This document shows positions 54,732 to 64,000 of a DNA stretch of 64,000 nt, one piece after another (the first letter of the stretch is position 1; each line of letters begins with the position of its first letter). The notes below the pieces were generated by a model. It saw only the letters and a list, made by a program, of their open reading frames with translations. It did no database searches and was not told the DNA's origin. Source of the stretch: Raphanus sativus (Eukaryota; Streptophyta; Magnoliopsida; Brassicales; Brassicaceae); contig NC_079515.1 in the NCBI RefSeq assembly GCF_000801105.2, forward strand, positions 8,618,001-8,682,000. The letters are read 5' to 3'. Made by a program: the position numbers and the translations under genes.

Positions 54732-55015
54732 TTTTTTTTTTTTTTGACGGCAAAGGGTTATTCTATTACTCAAACTTTGAGGTGGTCTGGGTAACCAGAC
54801 TAGAATAGAACAACCAATAAAATGTAACTTCCTATGCAAAGATCTAGCTGTCTTACCTAAAAAATCTGAAATCTGATTACGCGCTGTAGAAACATAAAAA
54901 ATCTTGAAATCTGGAAAGCATATGAGCAGTGTCTCTATCTTCTCTAGTTCCGTAGTAAAATTTGGTCAAACATGAGGTTCCTTAATCATAGCAATCAAAT
55001 CCTTGCAGTCTGTTC
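54732..55015 (-). mobile_element. 5'-truncated LINE retrotransposon, 284 bp
   Basis: An 11-base target duplication, CAAGCCATTAG, lies at 54721-54731 and 55016-55026. The left end is a T-run (poly-A tail on the minus strand). The minus strand encodes the end of a LINE RNase H-like domain: DCKDLIAMIKEPHV, then ELEKIETLLICFPDFKIFY, ARNQISDFLGKTARSLHR, with an in-frame stop after EPHV. Only the last ~280 bases were inserted, as usual for LINEs. Dead on arrival. Confidence 0.88.
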
Positions 55016-55322
55016 CAAGCCATTAGGTAACTTTCCCTGGAACTATATATTTCACATACTCATGACTAGTCTGACAGTTTTTTGAATCTGACACGGACAG
55101 TTTTGAGTATTTAATAAATTTGGAATCAGAAATATTTCATTGATGAGATATCAACGAGTTTTTTTTTCTAAATTGGCAATTTTTTTAAAACGGACAACTT
55201 TTTTTTAAAAAAAGCTTTCGGTTGTTTTAAAACGGGAATCTCAAGTATTTTCATTGGCGAGATATTAGGAAGTATTTCTTTAATATAATTTATTATAAAT
55301 ATTTTAATATAACTAAAGATAA

Positions 55323-55989
55323 GGAAAAATTCTATAAAAATGTTCCAACTAAATTTTGTTAAATCTTTTAATACCTGAATTATTTTATTATCCAGTTTAA
55401 TACTCAAACTAATTATCTAATTCATTTTAATTTTTAAAATATGCTAATTTTAATATCTAAATTATGCTCATTTTAATAAGTTGTTTCAAACAAAACTTCA
55501 AAAATCTTAAATTTTTTTAAAAAAATCTTAAAGATTTCAAGTTTTCTTTTAACTATTAAGAATGAAAGTAACCAATTTTGTATAATATTTTAAGACTTTA
55601 AAAAAAATTAATTATGAATTAAATTAATTATTTTTAAACTTCATAAACAAATTAAATTTGAAACTAAAACTAAACATATTTTTTACCTAAAACCAAAAAT
55701 AATTTAATTTTTAAATCATCCAAAATTTAGTTAATTTTATTTTTAAACTTAAAATAAAATTTGAAAATTTTAAGATTTATTTTTGAATCTTAGAGATTTT
55801 TTAGTTTCTTTTGAACTTACTAATATTTTTAACTACAATTAGCATACTTTGAATATTAACGTGCACAGTTTTAAATTTAGTGTATTAAAATAAACAAAAT
55901 AATTAATTTAGGTATTAAATAGAATAGTAAAAAATTTTGGGTGTTAAAATTTTTTAAAAATTTAACCGGGGTATATTTATGGAATTTTC
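55323..55989. mobile_element. MULE-like inverted-repeat element related to 38965-39643
   Basis: It starts GGAAAAATTCTATAAAAATG with AACTAAATTTTGTTAAAT and ends with the inverted counterpart TATATTTATGGAATTTTC. It has the same arm phrases (CAGTTTAATAC, TAATTTAGGTATTAAA) as the element at 38965 but is more diverged. No clean target duplication is visible, so the ends are approximate. Confidence 0.6.
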
Positions 55990-56097
55990 TCAAATATAAT
56001 TATAAGAGATACGTGTTAAAGAGTATAGAAAGTTTTGAAAGCTTTTAAATAAAAAGCATATCTCCAATTATCTATCATGAAAATATCTATGGAAAAA

Positions 56098-56566
56098 GGG
56101 GAATTTTCAAAAATACCACTTTCAAGATACCATTATTCATTTTTACCACCAGTAAAGATACATTTTCAAAAATACCTTATTTATTAAAATGGTAAAGACT
56201 CTTACATCTTTGTTTTTATATGATTTTCAAAATTCTAATCCAAAATTCTAAATCCTAAACTTCCAATTCTAAACCCTAAACCAAAAATCTTCAACTCTAA
56301 ACCCTAAACCCTAAACTATATACCCTAAATTCAATATCCTAAACCCTAAACCCTAAAGTCTAAACTATAAACCCTAAATCCTCAACTCTAAACCTTAAAT
56401 CCTCAACTCTAAACCCTAAACTATATACCTTAAACCCTAAAACATCAAATCTAAACCCTAAATCCTAAACATTCAAATCTAAACCCTTTATTAAAAGTAG
56501 TGGTAAAAGTGGTTAGTGTAAACATGAAAAGTGGTACTATGAAAATGGTATTTTTGGCAATTTCTC
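56098..56566. mobile_element. MULE-like element with a telomere-like core, 469 bp
   Basis: Ends GGGGAATTTTCAAAAATACC and GGTATTTTTGGCAATTTCTC are imperfect inverted repeats. A perfect 9-base target duplication, ATGGAAAAA, lies at 56089-56097 and 56567-56575, the length expected for Mutator-like elements. The centre (about 56240-56490) is a degenerate array of AAACCCTAAA / CTAAACCCTAAATCCT words, close to the plant telomere repeat CCCTAAA. No protein is encoded. It ends 200 bases upstream of the third CYP705A gene. Confidence 0.82.
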
Positions 56567-56765
56567 ATGGAAAAACTGGTAATGGAGGTGTTCTTTTTTT
56601 TTTTGGACAAAGTAATGGAGGTGTTCTAGACACGTTATTGTCGAGGTTAATGACTCATAGCTGTCACTTTATTGGATGAAAATAATACCTTTATTAAGCT
56701 GATCACGAGATTGTTTTATCTTCATACTCTTTAAGAAGACATGCCTCATACGCTTTTGAGCAACA

Positions 56766-58391
56766 ATGGCAGCAATGATCAGCGGTGACTTTCTTGACTG
56801 TTTCATCTTCATTCTCCTCTGCTTCTTTTCACTCTTTTGTTATTCTCTTTTCTTTAAGAAAACAAAGGACTCACGAGTTGGTTGTGATCTGCCTCCGAGC
56901 CCTCCCTCTCTTCCAGTCATTGGTCATCTTCACCTTCTTCTCTCTACCCTAGTTCACAAGTCTTTACACAAAATATCTTCCAGCTATGGATCTTTCCTCC
57001 ACCTCCGGATCTTTAATACACCCATCATTCTCGTCTCCTCAGCCTCTGTGGCCTACGAGATATTCAGAGCCCATGACGTGAACGTCTCCTCTCGGGGTGT
57101 TCCTGCCATCGATGAGTCCCTCTTGTTTGGATCATCTGGCGTGATCAACGCTCCTTGTGACGATTACTGGAAGTTCATGAAGAAGCTAATGGTCACAAAG
57201 CTTCTCGGACCACAAGCGCAAGAGCAGTCGCGAGGCATCCGTGCAGATGAGATAAACCGTTTTTACAGGAAGTTGCTTGATAAGGCGAGGAAGAAGGAGA
57301 GTGTTGAGGTGGGTAAGGAAGCATTGAAGCTTGTTAACAACATCATGTGTAGGATGAGCATGGGAAGGAGGTTTTCAGAGGAGGATGGTGAAGAAGCAGA
57401 GAGGCTTAAGGGTTTGGTTACCGAGTGGAGCGGCTTGATAAAGAGAATGTTCTTGGCAGTCTTGTTCCGTAGACAGCTAGAGAAGCTTGGAATCTCACTA
57501 TTCAAGAATGAAATAATGAGGGTTTCCAACAGATGTGATGAAATGCTAGAAAGGGTTCTAGTGGAACACAAAGAGGAACAACCAGACAAGGAGGATCAAG
57601 GAACAGATATGATGGATGTGTTGTTGGCAGCAGCTTATGAAGACAAAAATGCTGAGTACAAGATCACTAGGAACCACATCAAGGCGTTTTTTGTGGTACA
57701 TGTTCCTTTCATAACGGGAATTTGTTGAAAATCATGTCAAAATAAGAAACATGTTTTTTAATGGCAGGAGCTTTTGTTTGGAGCCATTGACACCTCTTCA
57801 ACAACAATAATGTGGGCAATGGCTGAGATCATCAACAACCCCAACGTCCTTGAGAAAATGAGAGAAGAACTCGATTCCGTTGTAGGGAAAACAAGGTTGA
57901 TTCAAGAAACAGATATACCAAACCTCCCTTATTTGCAAGCGGTCGTCAAGGAAACACTAAGGCTGCACCCGCCTGGGCCTCTCTTGCCAAGAGAATTTCA
58001 AAAAGAGTGTGAGATCGGAGGATTCTATATACCGGAGAAGACAAGACTTGTAGTTAATGTTTATGATATAATGAGAGATCCTGATCTTTGGGTAGATCCT
58101 CTTAAATTTATGCCAGAGAGGTTTCTAGCTTCTTCAAAATCAGGCAAAGAAGATGAGAGAAAAGAGAAAGTACTAAAGTACCTTCCCTTTGGTAGCGGAA
58201 GGAGAGGATGCCCTGGCTCAGCTCTAGGTTATGTCGTAGTGGGAACCGCAATAGGAGTTATAGTGCATGGCTTTGAGTGGAGAATTGATGGAGATAAAGT
58301 CAATATGGAAGAGGTTATGGAAGGGGTCATCCTAACCATGGCTCATCCTCTTAAGTTCACTCCCGTTACTCGATATGTACCATTGCCTTAG
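56766..58391 (+). CDS. Cytochrome P450, CYP705A family, intact
   Basis: Exons 56766-57695 and 57768-58391, GT-AG, reading 517 aa without interruption. Residues 8-30 form the ER membrane anchor, followed by basic KKTKDSR and the hinge LPPSPPSLPVIG (42-53). The I-helix reads FGAIDTS (about 314-320), with Ala and Ile where paralogues have GGTDTS. The ETLR K-helix is at 372-375, PERF at 426-429 and the haem loop FGSGRRGCPGSALG with Cys at about 458. The Ala for Gly beside the oxygen-binding groove is unusual and may alter substrate or activity. By family it is a NADPH-P450 reductase-dependent monooxygenase; the substrate is unknown. It corresponds to the CYP705A cluster at At3g20080-20140, but one-to-one orthology cannot be set by eye. 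Confidence 0.93.
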
Positions 58392-58791
58392 AAATGAAAC
58401 TGAATCCCATATATTATAAGGGTCTAGCTGATCCTTAAAAGTAATAAAGAGAGCTTGTTGTTTTTGTTCATGTTCATATTCTATATGAAATTGATGGAAA
58501 CATCCAAAAAACACAACTCTAACAAAAAGAAAGATTAATTAAGGGCTTCTTTGATCGCACACTGTTTTGGTTCCATACCAAAGCGTCTGAAGAAATCACT
58601 CTACTAATCTAGATGCACCTTATCTTGATTCTCTTGTTCGGCAAGAAACTAAGTAGTATAGTAAAAGATCAAGTGATATTTTTTTTTAAAAAAAGATAAT
58701 CTATTTTTTGGCCACTGATATTTAAAAAAAGAATAGATACTTGAAAGTTCTAATTGAATTGAAAGTTCTGAATCCGAAAACCTGTGTATTT

Positions 58792-59510
58792 TTTTTTATC
58801 GCTGGATTGTATTATTAAGCCTTCAAGGCAAAGAGTTCTAAACAATGAGAACCAACAAAACAACATAGAAAAAGAATACACCAATAGTGATCCAAAATAA
58901 ACTAACACATCTATTTTGCGTATGGATAACTAAAGATTTTTTATATAAAAGCTTTATATTTGCTTCTAGAATAGATGAATTTCAAAGGAGATCTTCGTAT
59001 TAATCCAAAAGCACCAGACTTCAGAGTGAGTTGAAAATGATTGTCATTCTCTTTTTACTACTCCAGTAAGAGCCACCGAGATAAGACAACTCTTTATTTT
59101 TCTCTATTAGCAGAATCAAAGAGATTACCGTTCCATAGAACTTCATGCTGCCTTTCGAAGTAACCATAGTTTGCAGCAAGAACTCCATCACCATCGAATG
59201 AAAAACCATCAACGATTGAAGCCGGTAAGACTCGTCGCCATCATCCGCAGTAGATTTGTCAATTATCTTTTCTAAACAGTTCAACTGAACCCAAAGTTTT
59301 GTCTTTCCAAACCAATTGGAAAAAGCCATACAGAAGAACAAAAAACCTTGCCAGATTCAAAATAAATTGGCAATAAAACAACAACTGGAAACAAAACAGA
59401 TCAAAGAAAGAGAAGCAAAACAAATTAAATAAGCCGATGTCAGAGCTGGAGAAGCCTCCGATCATCGGCCTAAAACTATGAAAATTTTTTTTTTTCTCTC
59501 TTAACGGCTA
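58792..59510 (-). mobile_element. LINE-type retroposon, 719 bp
   Basis: A 16-base target duplication, GAAAACCTGTGTATTT, lies at 58776-58791 and 59511-59526. A T-run at the left end marks the poly-A tail of a minus-strand insert; just inside, the minus strand reads TTTGCCTTGAAGGCTTAATA, like LINE 3' ends. The minus strand has two short open frames (59021-59341 and 59259-59465) without recognised domains; a reverse transcriptase is absent. It is either a non-autonomous family or an internally deleted LINE. Inserted ~385 bases after the third CYP705A stop. Confidence 0.75.
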
Positions 59511-59526
59511 GAAAACCTGTGTATTT

Positions 59527-62500
59527 CTCTACAGAGAAATCTAAACCACATTAAATTAATTATTTGTAGGAGAATACACCCCTCCCAACAAAAACTCTAA
59601 TAGATAGTTGCAATAAAAGTGCTCTAGATTGTTATTCTAGGCTCTGTTCGGAACTACTCTAAGCGCTAGTCGGACGAAATTCTGGGCTAGCGAATTGCCG
59701 AAAGATCGGGGATTAAATGGAGTATATACAGAAACTAATTTTTATTATTTTAATTATAACTATATATTAATAGGAGTGAAAACTAGACGAAGAAACAACT
59801 TAGGCCAGTGGTTCGAGATTCATTTGCTGCAGCAAGAGGTACAATTCTCCTCTGGTGCAACATTTCTTTTGTTTTAAAATGCGCAAGTCAGGAAAAAGAA
59901 AATTAAAAACCAACTGAATTTGTCCCAGTCAATGTAGTCAAATTGTGGCAGTTCTTCACTGTCCTAAAATACTATTTATAACATCTATTCACTTCACATA
60001 TATAGTGAATACATTTTTAACAGTAAAGTAACATTAGTAATCTTTATAAATTGAGTCATTCTTAATTTTCCCTCTCTTTCATTTTTTTGTCCTTTTATCT
60101 TTTGTTTATACCATCGAGTTTTAAATCTAAACTAGTTATAGACCCGTTTTTGAAAACGTGGATTTATTTTCGAAATCAAATAAATTATTTTAAGTTACTT
60201 TCTATGTATGATAGTATATAGATTTGGGTATATTTATTCAGAACCGTGAACCAAACCATACCAAATTAAAAAAAACGAAACCAAAAAACTAATTTTATAA
60301 ATAACCGAGCAAAGCATATATCTCTTGAACCAAAAAATAAAACAACACCGAGAACCAAATGAGTACCTAAATATTAAAAATAAAAATTATATATTTACAA
60401 ATATTTAATTATATTTAATTCCTAAATAACCAATCCTAAAATACTATTTATAAAACAAAATTACCCTGAAAACCAAATTAGCTGGATACTTTTCTCCAAA
60501 AATAATAAATTATCTGAATTATCCGATACTTTATCCAAATAACCCAAATTACTCGATTTTTAAACTAAAAACTCCCAATTATTCGATACTTTATCTATAA
60601 ATCCGTATTTACCCAAAAACCAGAATAACCCGAAACTGAATTGGACCCACTTTTTGCAAAAAAAAAAACAAAATAAACCAACTGAAACGAAACCGAAGTT
60701 TATAAATACTTGAACGGTTCCTAAATTTCTAGAACCAAAAAACAAAATACTCGAACGAAAACAAAATTCTAAGGACTAATAGTGCATCTACATTTAGATG
60801 GTCTGAAGAAAGAATTCTATTTTTAAAAATTATTTAACTTCATTTAGTGGGGGTATATATGTGATTTATAGAAAAATTAAAATATTAAAAATTTGTTATA
60901 TCTGATCATGATCCGCGGTCGAACTAGTAAATTCGGTGGCTGTATACAATAGGAACTGGTTTATGTTCTTCATGTAGAATTCTATAGAATTCTATTAGAG
61001 GTTCTACCAACTGATATGTTTCCACAAAATTTGGATTTAATGAAAACCTATTCATTAAAAATATGATAAAATCCAAAAACCCATCATTAAACCGACACGG
61101 TTGATCTGGAAAACCCCCAGAAAATCTTATAATGTGTTTTTTTAAATTGATTAAAGATCCGCTATAATTTATAATAGTACATAAAACTGAATAAACTATT
61201 TAATTTGTCAAAAACAAATGCATCATATTTATGTCATTCATTTTAATTTATAGGTTTTGTAATGGTCAATAGTATTACATTTTTAATGTGGATAATTTAT
61301 TTCTTTTGTTTAGAAACATACAATGGGGTTAGACCTCTTAATAAATTTCTATTTATGATTGCTGGAATGAGCTTTCTTAATGAGTCATAGATGCAAAGAA
61401 TTCAATTAATGGGCATTTAAGCCAAAAAACAAAACACAAAATTGCCATTAATGAGAATAAATTTTTCTTTTCAAATTGTATGATTATTATTGGAAAATTT
61501 GACATTTTTATTAAAGAAAACAGAATTTTTTTTGTTTTAATAGTATATATATATATTATAATAATATAATTTATCAAAATAGCACATAATTTTTTATAAT
61601 ACTTTAAAAATTAACATTAATCTATATAATATTATTCTACTAATTACAAAATTAATTTATTTATCAGTAAATTATATTTTTACTTTTATTTTGATAGATT
61701 TTTTTTCACAATATATTTTCGTATAAATAAAAATAAAAATAAAATTTATAGTTAACATTGTATTTTATAAATATATTTTTAATTATTAAGATTTTTTTTT
61801 TGAAAATTTATACATTTGATTGATTAACGTAAATAATTAAATATATCAAATTTAATAATAAATTAAATTTTTATGCAATGAATTTTTAAGAGTAGAGATA
61901 AATAGTGACTGTATTTTAATAGAATAAACTAGTTGTGATATAAGTTTTTTTTTTGACAACAGTTGTGACATAAATAGATATGTCATCTTGATGAAATTAT
62001 AGGTAAATAAATGCTTCTGGCAATCTATTTTATATCAAAATCATTAGTAATAACGATGTCTATATAGTAGTATACCAAGAATGTGTTATATCTGGCTATG
62101 CATAGTCATGTAAAATGATAACTAACGATTTCTATAGTATGTTTGTTAAAACCAATGTATAATAAATGATTATAATATGGTGCTAGTCTAAATAATATAA
62201 TTGATAACTAAATCATATCAACAATTCCTTCAAGTTAATAGAATTTATTACAGGAGACAACAAAATTAAAACGAAAAAAGATTAGTAAACGTTGGTTTGA
62301 TAAAAGTCATTATATATTGTCTACCACATTTCTGATTTGTTCACATAGATGAGCACAAACTTATGTACTTTTCAGAATAGTAGTACCTAACTTAATTTGG
62401 TTGATATAATAGAATTAAGTTATGAACATTAAATGTAGATAATGGATTAGGTCTAATTAATAGATCCAACAACATTTCACAGCAGATTATTAGAATAATT

Positions 62501-64000
62501 CTCTTTTAATAGTATAGATAATTAATCAAGAGTTATTAACACTCTAAGTCACTTATTGAGTTTTTATGACATACCAAGTCACTTTCTGCTCTTCAAGCAC
62601 TTTTGCACAGCTTTCAACATACACAAAGTCCATTCTATCATTTTCTCTATCATCTCTTCGTAAACCATTGATTTCTAATTATATTTTTTTTTTCAATTTT
62701 CTTTCTTTTAGTTTTAGTTCACTATATTTTTTTCTGCCAATAGAATCTCCAAACCACAAGCCAATGAAGATGAATCAAAGTCAAATCCTAGCAAAACAGA
62801 TTCTGGAGATCGGAGTCGAGTCCTTCTGAAACGGGATCTGGAGATTGGAGTCGAGTGCTCGATTGCCTCACGATTTGAAAACTATTTTTTTTGTTTTGAC
62901 TATAATCGGTTAATCATGGAAAAATCTTGTGGGTTTGTTTGTGTTTTGACTATTATCGGTTTATCTATACAACATCTGTTAATCTATACAACATCTGTAA
63001 GCCAAAAAAATAAAAATTTCATGAAGAAAATCAATTGCGGCTCGCAGATGAGTTGCAGAAATCGTTGGAAGCCCTAATTTGAAGAAGGCGAGTTAATTAC
63101 AAAATTGCCATTCTTCTAAAAAATATTAAAATTTAGCATAAATGAAGTGTACATGTGTACAAAACCGTTTTAGTGTACATGTGTACATTATCTTTAAATA
63201 TGTGCATCTTAAATGGTGGACTGCACACATGACCAATGTACATAGATGTCGACATGTGCACTTGCTCATTTATGTACACATGTACACTTAGTTCGTATAA
63301 AGAAAGATTAGTATGGTTTCAGTTGTATCATCTTGCCAATTTGGATTATTTTCCAATGTCATTAAAAACAGATGTAGGGAATTGGTTTTGGTGAAATCAA
63401 AATTTTGAGAATATGAGTAGTCATTGCAGGTAGAAGAGAGTGCCTTATATGTACACATATTCACGTTATCCACATGTACATCAAAAAAACTATGTATATG
63501 CTATGTTTCGTATCCACATGTACATGCCACAAATGACCAGTGCAAAAAAATTGAAACTTTGTAACAAGTTAATAACATTTCAAAGAAAGATTGAAACTTT
63601 GGGAAGTAGATGCAAGTCCTTTTCCTTTGTCTTCCTTGGTCGCTCTTCCACGGGCTCTCTCCATTGTGTCCTACAAAACAAAGACTTGGAAAGTGTGTGA
63701 GTTTCATGAGGATTTTTCATCACACATAAACTAATTTATCAAGCATAGATCAGTAAACACCAATCGTCTAGCAAGAATTAACCATTCAAGAGTCTTTTGA
63801 AGTACAAACAATTTTTTTCCCCAAAAATTTCGAAAATCTCAATTCTCAAGAACCCTAACTTTTGAAATTTTAATTCAAGACAATTAAACTCGTTTTTCAT
63901 CAACCCAATTCATCAATCAAGCTAATGGAAGCATAGATAACGATTTTAGAACAGGAAATCGAGCAAATCCCAATTTTAAAAATTTGAACTTTTTCAACCA
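59527..64000. other. AT-rich intergenic DNA, no gene supported
   Basis: No open frame with recognisable similarity. Helitron- or hAT-like fragments may bound 60127-60926 (ACTAGTTATAGACCCG at the left, GATCCGCGGTCGAACTAGTA at the right), but ends are not clear. A short imperfect direct duplication (GGAGATCGGAGTCGAG / GGAGATTGGAGTCGAG) lies at 62804-62851. TGTACATGTGTACA-type palindromes cluster at 63147-63520. The last 200 bases contain CAAGAACCCTAA, again without coding signal. Confidence 0.5.
63147..63287. repeat. Cluster of GTGTACATGTGTAC near-palindromes
   Basis: GTGTACATGTGTAC at 63147-63160, GTGTACATGTGTACAT at 63173-63188 and GTACACATGTACAC at 63274-63287, with further partial copies (ACATGTACAT) near 63473 and 63515. 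Each is nearly self-complementary. The context has no gene, so a transposon subterminal repeat is the simplest reading. Confidence 0.55.

Noticed and set aside
55168..55407. 79-codon minus frame rich in Lys/Ile
   Set aside because: AT-rich chance frame that crosses the end of a MULE-like element; no similarity.
60127..60926. Full Helitron or hAT element
   Set aside because: CTAGTT-type words occur at both edges, but no hairpin at the right distance, no matching inverted ends and no clear target duplication were found.

Overview
This is a nuclear plant window, almost certainly from Brassica or a close relative in tribe Brassiceae. The evidence is split genes with GT-AG introns, AT-rich intergenic DNA full of Helitrons, MULEs, hAT elements and LINEs, and a run of genes in the same order as the Arabidopsis thaliana block At3g20020 to about At3g20140: PRMT6, HKL2 (HXK4), TCP-1/CCT1, UBC19, TITAN9, then CYP705A cytochrome P450s. 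The Arabidopsis identities come from recalled protein families and gene order; no search was run.

Layout. 1-6743: the right part of a large Mutator-like element of the KAONASHI (KI) type. It has a MURA transposase C-terminus (+) and a Ulp1-like cysteine protease gene (-), tail to tail, separated by a hairpin-rich repeat array. A 100-base N gap (1730-1829) lies between two nearly identical ~1.7 kb segments, which look like unmerged overlapping contig ends. 6744-20800: gene-poor AT-rich DNA with several Helitrons (two head to tail) and two hAT-like elements with perfect 8-base target duplications. 20827-24315: PRMT6 (-, 12 exons, intact). 24316-28080: AT-rich spacer. 28345-30974: hexokinase-like HKL2 (+, 9 exons, intact). 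31295-34886: CCT1 (-, 17 exons, 545 aa). 35497-37005: UBC19 (-, 6 exons, 181 aa). 37339-39653: a complete non-autonomous Helitron and an inverted-repeat MULE. 39713-40693: a truncated CYP705A pseudogene. 41204-42717: TITAN9 (-, 7 exons, one apparent GC-AG intron). 42947-47300: a hAT-like element, then a ~418 bp long inverted repeat enclosing a DUF1985 fragment. 50383-58391: three CYP705A genes on + (two with a single-base frameshift, one intact) with LINE and MULE insertions between them. 58392-64000: a LINE-type retroposon and gene-free AT-rich DNA.

The five conserved genes are housekeeping or regulatory: arginine methylation, sugar sensing, cytosolic protein folding, cell-cycle ubiquitination and seed development. 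They share no pathway; their adjacency is inherited synteny. The CYP705A array is the fast-evolving part. Members share one intron position and an identical leader next to the start codon, and they differ in integrity. No unprecedented biological system is evident. The most useful observations are the probable assembly artefact, the dated or orientable transposon insertions, the UBC19 3'-end duplication, the GC-AG intron, the long inverted repeat, and the two frameshifted P450s that could be real or sequencing errors.
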